Of a DNA stretch of 64,000 bases, positions 35,556 through 44,906 are shown piece by piece. The stretch's first letter is position 1. Each line of letters begins with the position of its first letter. A program made the position numbers and the translations under genes. This stretch comes from Prevotella sp. 10(H). Its GTDB lineage: Bacteria > Bacteroidota > Bacteroidia > Bacteroidales > Dysgonomonadaceae. The notes beneath the pieces were generated by a model. That model made no database searches and was not told the DNA's origin. It saw only the letters and a list, made by a program, of their open reading frames with translations. The stretch is taken from contig NZ_JOMI01000001.1 of assembly GCF_000711235.1 (NCBI RefSeq), positions 773,276 through 837,275 of the forward strand, given 5' to 3'.

Positions 35556-36869
35556 TTATGGATGATCGAGACTAAAGGCTCTCAATCTTTGATCCAAAAC
35601 ATTATATAGATCCTCCTTCATCCGAGAACAGCATGCTCTTATCCCTTGTTGTTCACTCCCGGTAGTAGAAAGCGATATAGAGCTGATTCCATAATACAAT
35701 AATTCACGCATCAATTCACCGCTCGACATATCTTTATAACCGATTGTAAAAAAGAAACCGTCGGAAATATCCCTGTCTATATCTTTATCATACACCACAT
35801 GGAATCCATGATTCTTAAATGATTCTTTCATCTTATAAGCACGCCGGCCATATTCGCTGATTTCATTTACGAAATTAAGCTTCCCGTCAGTCGCAGCTTT
35901 CATCATAGCAGCATATCCGTATTGGGTAGAGTGTGTAACTCCCGACGTTATCATATAAAGTATAGAATTTATAAAAGTAGAGCCGAAAAGACCGGATGTC
36001 GAATACCGTTCGGCCAAAGCATCATATCTACGGGAAAATAATTTATCCGATATGGCAAGTGCTGCAGCCCGTTGCCCTGCATAACTGAATACTTTGGACG
36101 AAGACAACATCAAAATATAGTTATCCGTATACTTTGCAACTGTAGGTATATAGGGCGGCTTATAAGGCCGACCAAAATCAGAACGGAAATCCATACCGAA
36201 ATAAGCGAGATCTTCAAGTATGATTACATCATATTTTGTTGCAAGTTCTCCTATTATCTGCAGTTCGCTATCTGTAAGGCATATCCATGAAGGATTGTTA
36301 GGATTTGAATAAATGATCGACGAAATATTACCTTTACTAAGATATTCTTCCAATTTGCCTTTCAGTCCATCTCCTCTATGAGCAAAGACATCAAATTCTT
36401 CATAATTGATATTAAGAATATTAAGTTGTGACTTTTGAATAGGGAAACCTGGATCGATGAATAAAACAATATCTTTTCCTTTATTACATTGATTAGCTAT
36501 AATAAAAGAACCGAACGACCCCGCAACAGAGCCCATTACAGGAACACAGGAAGCAGGCGATACATCTATATCCAGAAAGGCCTTTATAAACCTTGATATT
36601 TCATTTTTTAATACAGGTATACCTTCTGCCTCCGGATATATGGAAGCGACACCATTATCCAAGGCAAGCTTTTCAGCTTCAACACCGATTCTGCAAGGTT
36701 CTAATCCTGGTACTCCCTGATCCATACGAATAAAAGGAATCCCCGTTGTCTGTTCGAGACGGGAAGCTAATAAAAGAACTTCGCCGATAGTGGCTTGTTC
36801 GAGATTCGTTATTTTTAATTCGTCAACAACTTTGCTAATTTGTTCCTGACTAAATACTCTGTTTTGCAT
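35556..36869 (-). CDS. PLP-dependent aminotransferase, probably aromatic
   Basis: A 437-residue fold-type I aminotransferase (class I/II). Landmarks: FIRMDQGVPGLEPC, VMGSVAGSFGSF near the cofactor phosphate, IIYSNPNNPSW, ILEDLAYFGMDF (Asp and Tyr near the pyridine ring), and SSSKVFSYAGQR holding the Schiff-base Lys near residue 256. Position between iorB and paaK predicts that it interconverts aromatic amino acids and aryl-pyruvates. The omega-amidase in the same operon suggests glutamine as amino donor. It starts 7 nt after the iorB stop. Confidence 0.88.
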   Translation of the reverse strand: MQNRVFSQEQISKVVDELKITNLEQATIGEVLLLASRLEQTTGIPFIRMDQGVPGLEPCRIGVEAEKLALDNGVASIYPEAEGIPVLKNEISRFIKAFLDIDVSPASCVPVMGSVAGSFGSFIIANQCNKGKDIVLFIDPGFPIQKSQLNILNINYEEFDVFAHRGDGLKGKLEEYLSKGNISSIIYSNPNNPSWICLTDSELQIIGELATKYDVIILEDLAYFGMDFRSDFGRPYKPPYIPTVAKYTDNYILMLSSSKVFSYAGQRAAALAISDKLFSRRYDALAERYSTSGLFGSTFINSILYMITSGVTHSTQYGYAAMMKAATDGKLNFVNEISEYGRRAYKMKESFKNHGFHVVYDKDIDRDISDGFFFTIGYKDMSSGELMRELLYYGISSISLSTTGSEQQGIRACCSRMKEDLYNVLDQRLRAFSLDHP

Positions 36870-36876
36870 TATATAA

Positions 36877-37464
36877 TTATTTCTTCACTTGTTTCTCACC
36901 AGCGCTACGGCCTTCTCTGAAGGCCTTTATATTCATCTCCACAACCGATTCACCCTTACGTCCGAAAACCTGTCCGATAGCCTCTTCAAGCTTTGACTGG
37001 TCAATACCCAGAATTACCGAGGCCGCACCCAATAATACCATATTGGCTGCACGAACAGTCTTTGCATCCTTTGCGATAGCATCCACATCGAGGAGAATGA
37101 CATTCGGCAAAGAAGACAATTCCTTCAAAATTGTTTCCAACTCAGGATAATTCGGGATATTTACGTAGGGCGAAATATTCGTCACCACCCAGCCAGTTTT
37201 CGACAGATACGGAATATAGCGCAATGCCTCCATCGGCTCAAGAGAAATAATAGCATCGGCCGCCCCTTTTGAAATAAGGTCGGAATGAATCCGATTGGAC
37301 GAGATACGCAAATTGGACTGCACATCACCGCCCCGCTGGCTCATACCGTGCACCTCTGCCTGTTTGATATGAAGTCCTTCACGAAGCGAAGCTTCTCCTA
37401 TAATGGCGGCAATAGAAAGTATTCCCTGTCCGCCGACTCCTGAAAGTATTATATCTAGTTTCAT
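36877..37464 (-). CDS. iorB: Indolepyruvate ferredoxin oxidoreductase subunit beta
   Basis: A 195-residue gamma/beta-type subunit of the 2-oxoacid:ferredoxin oxidoreductase family: LSGVGGQGILSIAAIIGEASLREG at the N-terminus, then VHGMSQRGGDVQSNLRIS, EPMEALRYIPYL, and NMVLLGAASVILGI. With IorA it converts aryl-pyruvates plus CoA to aryl-acetyl-CoA, CO2 and reduced ferredoxin, and can run in reverse as a carboxylase. It starts 1 nt after the iorA stop, so the two are translated together. Confidence 0.95.
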   Translation of the reverse strand: MKLDIILSGVGGQGILSIAAIIGEASLREGLHIKQAEVHGMSQRGGDVQSNLRISSNRIHSDLISKGAADAIISLEPMEALRYIPYLSKTGWVVTNISPYVNIPNYPELETILKELSSLPNVILLDVDAIAKDAKTVRAANMVLLGAASVILGIDQSKLEEAIGQVFGRKGESVVEMNIKAFREGRSAGEKQVKK

Positions 37465-37465
37465 C

Positions 37466-39052
37466 TTATTTTTTCCTTGTTTTCTTTTTTAAAGTCTGAA
37501 TGCATTCCCTGCGCGGAATAATGACCGACACTCCGTTGTATTCGATCTCTTCGCGAATTGTATTTTTTATCTCTTCCATATTTTTCGGCAAAGGAATCAC
37601 AATGCGAAGATGTTCTTTCTCAACACCTACACCCAGACAAATATCTTCAAGTTTCTCGTATCCTGCCGAGTCCTGTCCTCCAGTCATGGCTGTTGTCAGA
37701 TTATCGGAAATAACAATTGTAACATTTGCATTCGAATTCACGGCATCCAGCAATCCTGTAATACCCGAATGGGTAAAGGTAGAATCACCGATAACAGCTA
37801 CAGACGGAAATAAACCGCCGTCGGCCGCGCCTTTTGCCATCGTGATAGACGCCCCCATATCCACACAGGTATCTATAGCGCGGAAAGGAGGCAAAGCGCC
37901 CAGCGTATAGCAACCTATATCACTGAATACCTTGGAATTTTCATACTCACGTAGAACTTCGTTGAGTGCATCGTATACATCGCGGTGACCGCAACCCGTA
38001 CAAAGTGCAGGCGGACGGCCAACAACATTTTCGCTGGTACTGAAATGTACATCATGAGTAAAGCCAAGAGCCTTACGCACATTATCGGGAGTAAGTTCAC
38101 CCACACGCGGCAATTCACCAGTAAGACGGCCCCTTATCTTTCCGCTTTCGTCCAATAACCCGCGAAGCTGCTCTTCCACAAAAGGCTGCCCGTCTTCAAT
38201 GACTAAAACTTCATCACATTCGTTTACAACCTTCCGTATAAGTTCTTTCGGTAAAGGATATTGAGATATCTTCAATACTGTACGGTCGCATCCGTCAGGA
38301 TAGTTTTCCATCAGGTAATTGTAACCTATTCCACAGGCTATTACGCCTAACTTATTTCCTTTTTTATAAAGATTATAAGGTGACTCGCAAGATAATTTTT
38401 CCAGTTCGGGTTGTACTGCCAATAATTCATTATAACGTCTCCTCGCATTTACTGGAAGAAGTACCCAACGCGACTTATCTTCTGAGAATTTTATTTCATT
38501 CTGTTCCCTGATCTTCGAAGTCTCTACTACCGCACGCGAATGTGCCATACGAGTAGTAAGGCGCATCAATACAGGTATTTCGTATTTCTCGGAAACATCA
38601 AAAGCATAGCGTACCATATCATACGCCTCTTGTTGCGACGACGGTTCGAAAATAGGAGTAAATGCAAACTTGCCATAAAAACGTGAATCCTGTTCATTTT
38701 GGGAAGAATGCATCGACGGGTCATCTGCTACAAGAACTACCAGCCCACCATTCGTCCCCGTCATCGACGAGTTGACAAAAGCATCTGCTGCTACATTCAG
38801 CCCTACATGCTTCATACATACAAGTGCACGTTTGCCAACATAGGACACTCCTAAAGCAGCCTCCATAGCTGTCTTTTCATTCGTGCACCACTGACTGTGA
38901 ATTCCTCTCTCCTTTGCTAAAAGCGAATCCTGAATATATTCTGTTATTTCGGTCGAGGGTGTTCCGGGATATGCATAAACACCCGTTATTCCTGCATGGA
39001 TAGCTCCAAGTGCAATGGCTTGGTCACCCAGCATTAGTAATTTTTCTTTCAT
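37466..39052 (-). CDS. iorA: Indolepyruvate ferredoxin oxidoreductase subunit alpha, no ferredoxin tail
   Basis: A 528-residue catalytic subunit. The N-terminal domain has GVYAYPGTPSTEIT (about 24-37) and the substrate/CoA region. The C-terminal TPP domain has CTGCGHRDVYDALNEVL, DIGCYTLGALPPF, and GDSTFTHSGITGLLDAV...SDN (about 385-460). Many IorA proteins exceed 600 residues and end in a two-cluster ferredoxin domain. This one stops at PRRECIQTLKKKTRKK with only one Cys there, so electrons must leave through another iron-sulfur protein or a different arrangement. ATG directly follows the omega-amidase stop (0 nt). Confidence 0.93.
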   Translation of the reverse strand: MKEKLLMLGDQAIALGAIHAGITGVYAYPGTPSTEITEYIQDSLLAKERGIHSQWCTNEKTAMEAALGVSYVGKRALVCMKHVGLNVAADAFVNSSMTGTNGGLVVLVADDPSMHSSQNEQDSRFYGKFAFTPIFEPSSQQEAYDMVRYAFDVSEKYEIPVLMRLTTRMAHSRAVVETSKIREQNEIKFSEDKSRWVLLPVNARRRYNELLAVQPELEKLSCESPYNLYKKGNKLGVIACGIGYNYLMENYPDGCDRTVLKISQYPLPKELIRKVVNECDEVLVIEDGQPFVEEQLRGLLDESGKIRGRLTGELPRVGELTPDNVRKALGFTHDVHFSTSENVVGRPPALCTGCGHRDVYDALNEVLREYENSKVFSDIGCYTLGALPPFRAIDTCVDMGASITMAKGAADGGLFPSVAVIGDSTFTHSGITGLLDAVNSNANVTIVISDNLTTAMTGGQDSAGYEKLEDICLGVGVEKEHLRIVIPLPKNMEEIKNTIREEIEYNGVSVIIPRRECIQTLKKKTRKK

Positions 39053-39817
39053 TTAGTCTATTATTCTGAATTGATCGGCATCGTTGAGTGCCGGAAAATT
39101 AGTTCGAAATTCTTTTAACACCTGCATATCAATACTTGCATGTATGGATGTTTCTTTATTGTTTTCTGCTGCTACAAGCTCTTTCCCTAAATAATCGAGA
39201 AGTACCGTACCGCCACAGTATTGATTAGTTGGGTCATTCCCTACCCTGTTCACTCCTGCCACATAACAAAGATTTTCGATAGCACGGGCTTTTAGTAGTG
39301 TACTCCATGCATAGATACGAACAGTCGGCCAGTTGGCGACATAGACAATCATGTCGTAATCGTTCCTGTTGCGCGAGAACACGGGGAAACGAAGGTCATA
39401 ACATATTTGCAGCAATATTCTTACACCTTTGTATTCTACCACAATCCTTTCATCTCCGGCTGCATATTCTTTATCTTCGCCCGAAAATGTAAACAGATGT
39501 TTCTTATTATATGTAGTATAGCTACCGTCGGGCTTTACGAAATAGAAGCGGTTGTAATAACGTCCATTTTCTTGTGTGGATACGCTTCCGGCAATTGCAG
39601 AATTCCTTTCTCCGGCAATATCCTGCATCCACCTGAAGGTTTCGGTATCAGCTTTTTCGGCGACTTCCGCAGGTGTCATACAAAAACCGGAGGTAAACAT
39701 TTCAGGCAAAATAATCAAATCTGCCTCAGGCAACGTATCGATTATCTTCCTTGCATGCGTCCTGTTTTCAGCGGGCTTTTGCCACTTTATATCGGTTTGG
39801 AGTAATAAAATATCCAT
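39053..39817 (-). CDS. Omega-amidase (YafV/Nit2-type carbon-nitrogen hydrolase)
   Basis: A 254-residue nitrilase-superfamily amidase. The catalytic triad motifs are visible: LPEMFTSGF (Glu), YNKKHLF (Lys), and LLQICYDLRFP (Cys). The YafV/Nit2 branch hydrolyses alpha-ketoglutaramate and alpha-ketosuccinamate, the products made when glutamine or asparagine is used as amino donor. ATG 39817 is chosen over the open frame to 39874 because MDILLLQTDIKW begins the first strand. It is the first gene of the iorAB-aminotransferase-paaK-ACT operon, joined to iorA without a gap. Confidence 0.9.
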   Translation of the reverse strand: MDILLLQTDIKWQKPAENRTHARKIIDTLPEADLIILPEMFTSGFCMTPAEVAEKADTETFRWMQDIAGERNSAIAGSVSTQENGRYYNRFYFVKPDGSYTTYNKKHLFTFSGEDKEYAAGDERIVVEYKGVRILLQICYDLRFPVFSRNRNDYDMIVYVANWPTVRIYAWSTLLKARAIENLCYVAGVNRVGNDPTNQYCGGTVLLDYLGKELVAAENNKETSIHASIDMQVLKEFRTNFPALNDADQFRIID

Positions 39818-39836
39818 GCGTATTAGATATGAATCC

Positions 39837-39868
39837 CGAAGATAAAGATTTTTAGTGAAAAGCCGAAA
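39837..39868 (-). promoter_or_regulatory. Candidate promoter of the aryl-acetate/aromatic amino acid operon
   Basis: On the minus strand TTTC (39865-39868), a 20-nt spacer, TATCTTCG (39837-39844). Each box has one mismatch to consensus. It lies about 20 nt before the omega-amidase ATG. Confidence 0.4.
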
Positions 39869-39922
39869 TGACAATTTGTAATTTTAAATGATTTAAGAAT
39901 ATAAGGGGTATCAATATTTTTG

Positions 39923-41008
39923 CTAACTGTGTATCAATGATGAACTGACCAACTTTTTCAGATCTGCACGACTGATTTTACCTGTTTCAGTTAATGGAAT
40001 TTTATCAATCTTTATAATCTTTTTGGGTTGATAATATGTCGGATGTACATCTTTAAACAATAGTTCATTTACATTTTCTTCGGCAACAAGCACCACTATT
40101 TCACCGAATTTTTGGTCGGGAAGGGATGTAATGGCAAACTGTCCTTTAATAAAAGGCTTCAGTAGTTCTTCTAACGTCTCAGCCTGTATTTTTATTCCGC
40201 CACTATTGATTACATTGTCTTTGCGCCCTATTATGCGGAAACTGCCATCCTCGTTTATTTTCGCAATATCGTTTGTATACAGACGTTCCCCTGCAACCAA
40301 AGGTGCATCAATAATCAGCGCATTATCACCTGACAATGAAAGTTTAACAGAAGAGAATGGCATGTAGGATTCGGAAGCGTCTTCACCGTTCAACTTACGC
40401 AAAGCTATATGCGAAAGGGTTTCGGTCATTCCGTAACTGGAATAAACGTTATTGGGAAAAGGATTCAACGTTTTTTCAAGCTGAGCATCGATAGCCCCGC
40501 CACCAATCAGCAGATTTTTGATTTTTTCAAGTTTAGAACGTTCTTCTTCCGATTGCAGGCTATTATATACCTGCATAGGAATCATCGCAGTAAAATCAAA
40601 TGTTTCTTTTGTATCTTTCAACGGATGACCCGACACGGGAACAATATACAAATCGAGTCCGGCAACCAATGCCCGCACTACCATCATTTTACCCGCAATA
40701 AAATCGAGCGACATGCAAAGCAGCGCTTTATCTCCTTCTTTCAGTCCGAGAAAAGAGCAGGTAAGTTCGGCACTATTCATCATCCGCTCTTTCTCCATCA
40801 TCATTTCTTTAGGCGCACCTGTCGAGCCCGATGTCAGCACCTTAACAAAAGGAGAACGTGAGAACCATTCCTGCAGGAATAAATAAAGTTTATAATGAAA
40901 ATCGGATTTCAGTGCAAAAGCAGGTATTCCCTTGCTACGGAAAATATCGGGAGTATAAGTCCCGCCATCTATTGTTATGGTTTGTTTTTTTATATAGTGT
41001 TGATACAT
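39923..41008 (-). CDS. menE: O-succinylbenzoate-CoA ligase
   Basis: A 361-residue AMP-forming ligase that activates o-succinylbenzoate with CoA for menaquinone synthesis. It has VLTSGSTGAPKEMMMEKERM (P-loop), LIGGGAIDAQLE, VYSSYGMTETLSH, and the C-terminal hinge and lysine region GRKDNVINSGGIKIQ and LTETGKISRADLKKL. It is shorter than MenE of Gram-positive bacteria, as is normal in Bacteroidota, whose enzymes have a trimmed N-terminal domain. Last gene of the men cluster, 3 nt after menC. Confidence 0.95.
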   Translation of the reverse strand: MYQHYIKKQTITIDGGTYTPDIFRSKGIPAFALKSDFHYKLYLFLQEWFSRSPFVKVLTSGSTGAPKEMMMEKERMMNSAELTCSFLGLKEGDKALLCMSLDFIAGKMMVVRALVAGLDLYIVPVSGHPLKDTKETFDFTAMIPMQVYNSLQSEEERSKLEKIKNLLIGGGAIDAQLEKTLNPFPNNVYSSYGMTETLSHIALRKLNGEDASESYMPFSSVKLSLSGDNALIIDAPLVAGERLYTNDIAKINEDGSFRIIGRKDNVINSGGIKIQAETLEELLKPFIKGQFAITSLPDQKFGEIVVLVAEENVNELLFKDVHPTYYQPKKIIKIDKIPLTETGKISRADLKKLVSSSLIHS

Positions 41009-41011
41009 TTT

Positions 41012-42064
41012 TCAGGTTAAATCGGTTATAGAAAAAATCTCTCCTGTAAGGTCGCTCCACAAACAGTCTTTCTTTATAAACAGCGGAAAGGCCGGATTGT
41101 TTGTATATAAACCTCCTGTTCCAAGCCCCTGAGGTATTTCCGGATTAAAAGTAGCGCACCATTGAGCAATGGCGTTCAGTCCTACATTAGACTCTAGTGC
41201 GGATGTTATCCACCAACCTATATTCATTGATTCGGCCAGTTTAATCCATTCGGTAGCCCCGCTGATTCCGCCATGCAATGTAGGTTTTAAAATAATATAT
41301 TGGGGTTTTATTGTTTCCAATAAACGCTTTTTATCATCCAGACGATTTATACCTATCAGTTCCTCATCGAGTGCAATAGGTAAAGGTGTAATCTTAACCA
41401 GCTCGGACATCTTCTCCCATTGTCCAGCACGAATAGGCTGCTCGATAGAATGTAAATCCAGCTCAGTCAGCCGTTTCAACTTATCCAATGCATTATCGGG
41501 AGAAAAAGCTCCGTTGGCATCGACCCGCAATGTTATTTTATCTGCTGCATAATACTTGCGAATATGATGCAATAAGTCCAACTCTTTGTCAAAATCAATT
41601 GATCCTATTTTGAGTTTGATGCAACGAAAACCTTGCTGCATCTTCGTTTCAATCTGTTCGAGCATATAATCGTAATCGCCCATCCAGATTAATCCGTTGA
41701 TAGGAATACCCTGCTCGCCACGGGCAAATGGTGTATCCCACAAGCGGAAGCTCCCTTGCTCCAGTTGTCGCATAGCTGTCTCCAATCCGAAAAGGATAGA
41801 CGGATAAGGGCGTAAGGACTCTGTATTTAATGCGCTCTCTTGTTCCAGCTTCTGACAAAAATATCTTAATGTCTGCTCATAATCGTCGTTATAATCACAG
41901 CTTAAGTCAAACAGGGGGGCACACTCTCCTATTCCCCATCGTTCCGGTTGGGATGCATCAGATATCACCACGTACCATATCTGATGGTCGTGATATACTC
42001 CGCGCGATGTTCCTGCGGGACGTTTGAAATGGAGATTGTAGGGAATTATTCTTGTTTTTAGCAA
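41012..42064 (-). CDS. menC: o-Succinylbenzoate synthase
   Basis: A 350-residue enolase-superfamily dehydratase that converts SHCHC to o-succinylbenzoate. Catalytic features: the KLKIG pair (Lys-x-Lys), the metal ligands in LRVDANGAF, SIEQPI and IALDEEL, then YIILKPTLHGG. The capping domain N-terminus has RPAGTSRGVYHDHQIWYV. Length is normal. It sits 9 nt after an S41 peptidase gene and 3 nt before menE. Confidence 0.95.
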   Translation of the reverse strand: MLKTRIIPYNLHFKRPAGTSRGVYHDHQIWYVVISDASQPERWGIGECAPLFDLSCDYNDDYEQTLRYFCQKLEQESALNTESLRPYPSILFGLETAMRQLEQGSFRLWDTPFARGEQGIPINGLIWMGDYDYMLEQIETKMQQGFRCIKLKIGSIDFDKELDLLHHIRKYYAADKITLRVDANGAFSPDNALDKLKRLTELDLHSIEQPIRAGQWEKMSELVKITPLPIALDEELIGINRLDDKKRLLETIKPQYIILKPTLHGGISGATEWIKLAESMNIGWWITSALESNVGLNAIAQWCATFNPEIPQGLGTGGLYTNNPAFPLFIKKDCLWSDLTGEIFSITDLT

Positions 42065-42073
42065 AATATATAA

Positions 42074-43432
42074 TTATAAATTACTTATGTCTATTTTATT
42101 TATCAGTTCTAAAGCATAATCCATCGCATTATCCGCCGCAACCTTATGTTCGGGAATCACACCATGCCTATTCGAATCGTCGGCACCATAGCCATAGAAT
42201 TTCTTGAAAGAAACGCCGTAACTCATATTTGTACTCGGCAACTTTGTACCAACTACATCCCCAAAAGAAACGACCAAGCCTCCGGTTTCTTCACCTACGA
42301 CTGTGCCCATTTTGAAATACTGGAACGCCCATGCAAAATCAGCAGCTGAAGAAAAAGTCATGGAACTTGTAAGTAAATAAATATTTCCATTATATCGCAA
42401 ATTATTCTCGCGCAACTTAATCAAGCTTTCTTCTGTATTAGAATAAGTTTCCAAACCTATAGGAGATTCTTTATCATTCCAAAGACGCTTCAAGGTAGGG
42501 GATATCTTTACGGTAACATTTCCGTATTGGGTAAATGGCACAGGAGAAATATACTGGAATAATTCATCTCCCAAAGCCGAATTACCACCTCCATTATTAC
42601 GGATATCAATAATAAGGTTGTTGAGATTTTCTTTCTTTATAACCGTAAATACCGAATCGAGAAACACTTTGAAACGTTCGAGATTGACAAAAGAACGGAA
42701 ATCTATTATAGCCACATTGTCGGGTTTATCAATTGAAAAAGAATAATCGGGATATTTCTGCTCCTGATATTGTTTCCGGCTCTCTTCCAGGTCAGCTGAA
42801 GACATACCTTTCAGAGTAACAGATTTCGCCTTTTTTGATTCATCCATATACGAAACAGAAAATACTGAATCTCCATAGATAAAATAAGGTAATGCGTTGA
42901 ACAGGTATTTCATCATTTCCTGCTTGAATTCTACCTTTTCGCCACTGATGTATGTCAGGAACTTATCATACATATCCCTGCTTTTATGCCCGTTGACAGA
43001 TAAAATTTCGGTTCCGGCAGGAACTGTCCATGCCGCATCAGAATAATCGTTTTTAAGGCTAAACGTTTTTCCGTTTTTGTTTATATCGACAAAAAGAGGG
43101 AACTGAATTCTATCTTCTTCCAATAAATTTGCAGGTGGATAAATACGTGTATGCCCGTCATTTAGCTTAACCACTAAAGGCGTGACAAGGCGGAAGAAAT
43201 CTACAAAAGTCATAGAATCGGTAAACTGCAATTTTATCTCTGCCAAATCCTTTTCAAAATCTTCTTTTGCAAACTCGGCAAACAGATCGGGATGAATGTC
43301 GTACATGTGTACATACAATATATCGGCATCAGAAACCAGTTGCTGACGGCTCAATTTCTTCTGAGCGGGAACCGTAGAAGAAAACAATACAAGAAAAGCA
43401 GATAAAAATAATAGACAATAATATTTTCTCAT
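42074..43432 (-). CDS. Secreted S41-family (tail-specific protease-like) peptidase in the men cluster
   Basis: A 452-residue protein with a signal peptide (STVPAQ). After an N-terminal helical part with PLVVKLNDGHTRIYPP and a PDZ-like segment, the S41 fold has NNLIIDIRNNGGGNSALGDEL and the nucleophile region SSMTFSSAADFAWAFQYFKMGTVVGEETGG (Ser near residue 360). The IRBP-like S41 proteases act in the periplasm; the substrate is unknown. Its role among menaquinone genes is unclear. A full-length paralogue lies at 55378-56733. It starts 84 nt after the menB stop. Confidence 0.9.
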   Translation of the reverse strand: MRKYYCLLFLSAFLVLFSSTVPAQKKLSRQQLVSDADILYVHMYDIHPDLFAEFAKEDFEKDLAEIKLQFTDSMTFVDFFRLVTPLVVKLNDGHTRIYPPANLLEEDRIQFPLFVDINKNGKTFSLKNDYSDAAWTVPAGTEILSVNGHKSRDMYDKFLTYISGEKVEFKQEMMKYLFNALPYFIYGDSVFSVSYMDESKKAKSVTLKGMSSADLEESRKQYQEQKYPDYSFSIDKPDNVAIIDFRSFVNLERFKVFLDSVFTVIKKENLNNLIIDIRNNGGGNSALGDELFQYISPVPFTQYGNVTVKISPTLKRLWNDKESPIGLETYSNTEESLIKLRENNLRYNGNIYLLTSSMTFSSAADFAWAFQYFKMGTVVGEETGGLVVSFGDVVGTKLPSTNMSYGVSFKKFYGYGADDSNRHGVIPEHKVAADNAMDYALELINKIDISNL

Positions 43433-43516
43433 GTAATAAAGTAAAAGGGCAACATTTATTCTATTTACAATATTAGAAAAAATATACTGTTTTAAGAAAC
43501 AAATCTTAAAAAGCTG

Positions 43517-44338
43517 TTACGGAAACTTTGGAAACTTCTTAAAATCCGGCTTACGCTTTTCAAGGAATGCATGCTTGCCCTCCTGTGCCTCATCAGTCAG
43601 ATAGTAAAGCAGCGTCGCATTTCCGGCTAATTCCTGAATACCTGCTTGTCCGTCGAGTTCGGCATTAAGTCCCATTTTAATCATGCGTAGCGCCATAGGG
43701 CTATGCTGCATCATTTCGTGTGCCCATTTCACTGTTTCATCTTCAAGCTGGTCGAAAGGCACGACAGTGTTCACCAGTCCCATATCTAATGCTTCCTGAG
43801 CGGAATACTGGCGGCAAAGGAACCATATTTCACGTGCCTTCTTCTGGCCTACCACACGTGCAAGATATGAAGAGCCGAATCCTGCATCGAAGCTACCAAC
43901 ACGTGGGCCTGTCTGACCGAAAATAGCATTATCCGAAGCAATAGACAAGTCGCAAACCACATGCAATACGTGTCCACCGCCGATAGCATAACCGTTTACC
44001 ATAGCAATAACAGGCTTAGGAAGCGAACGAATCTGTTTCTGTACTTCAAGCACCTGCAAACGCGGAACTCCATCCTTGCCGATATAACCGCCCTTACCTT
44101 TTACATTCTGGTCGCCACCTGCACAAAATGCCTTATCGCCTGCTCCGGTAAGCACCACTACATATATGTCCTGATTTTCGTGACATATGCGCAGTGCGTC
44201 GCTGATTTCCATCGTCGTAGTCGGAGTAAATGCGTTGCGGTAACGCGGACGATTGATAGTAATGCGTCCTATCCCTTCGAAATAATCGAATAGGATTTCT
44301 TCGTATTCCTTAATGGTTTGCCATTCTCTTGTAGCCAT
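43517..44338 (-). CDS. menB: 1,4-Dihydroxy-2-naphthoyl-CoA synthase
   Basis: A 273-residue crotonase-fold enzyme that cyclises o-succinylbenzoyl-CoA. The start [27 protein letters not shown] is family-specific. Oxyanion-hole regions are [19 protein letters not shown] and [19 protein letters not shown]. The MenB-specific block [37 protein letters not shown] carries the catalytic Asp. The C-terminal tail [16 protein letters not shown] is normal. Complete and cytoplasmic. Confidence 0.97.
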   Translation of the reverse strand: MATREWQTIKEYEEILFDYFEGIGRITINRPRYRNAFTPTTTMEISDALRICHENQDIYVVVLTGAGDKAFCAGGDQNVKGKGGYIGKDGVPRLQVLEVQKQIRSLPKPVIAMVNGYAIGGGHVLHVVCDLSIASDNAIFGQTGPRVGSFDAGFGSSYLARVVGQKKAREIWFLCRQYSAQEALDMGLVNTVVPFDQLEDETVKWAHEMMQHSPMALRMIKMGLNAELDGQAGIQELAGNATLLYYLTDEAQEGKHAFLEKRKPDFKKFPKFP

Positions 44339-44351
44339 AATATATTTTGTT

Positions 44352-44906
44352 TTAGTTAATTATTCTGTTTATAGATACACATCCCTCATAAACAATTCCA
44401 TCAATGCAAATAAAACTTTCGAAAAGAGAGATGTCATTCTCAATCTCAAATTCACAATTGCAATCGGACATTAACCGACGGACAAGACCCGTTATGGTAT
44501 TATCTTCCGACCGGAACATAAGGCTCCAGCCCCACCCCGTAGTTTTTGTATAGTAATAATTTACAGGAGTATTTATTTCTTTGTCTATAATCAAGCCCTT
44601 GACAGAATCTTTTTTCAATATCAAGTTCCAGAACGGCTCATAGCCCGAGCAGATAATCTGCATATCGGCATCCCAGAATTTTTGAAAGGTATCTTCAAAA
44701 CTCAATTGCTCTGTCTGCTCAAGCGAATTTTTCGATATATATCTAACCGCCTCTCCATCCCATACTTTGAGTAAGCCATCAGAATTTTTTGCCCCTAAAA
44801 ATAATAATTCATTTCGGGAAGACGGAGTCTTATATATTTCCTGAGAATATAAGACTAACGATATATTCATAAGCAAAAGAACAAAGGACAATTTTCTGAT
44901 AATCAT
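44352..44906 (-). CDS. Small secreted protein of the men cluster
   Basis: A 184-residue protein with a signal peptide (VLYSQ, about residue 22). The mature part has [12 protein letters not shown] and a closing YEGCVSI, similar to the EPFW...GC layout of COG3650-type proteins, but the match is by eye and weak. Its 5' end overlaps the menD stop by 4 nt, so it is part of the operon. Function unknown; export makes a direct step in menaquinone synthesis unlikely. Confidence 0.7.
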   Translation of the reverse strand: MIIRKLSFVLLLMNISLVLYSQEIYKTPSSRNELLFLGAKNSDGLLKVWDGEAVRYISKNSLEQTEQLSFEDTFQKFWDADMQIICSGYEPFWNLILKKDSVKGLIIDKEINTPVNYYYTKTTGWGWSLMFRSEDNTITGLVRRLMSDCNCEFEIENDISLFESFICIDGIVYEGCVSINRIIN

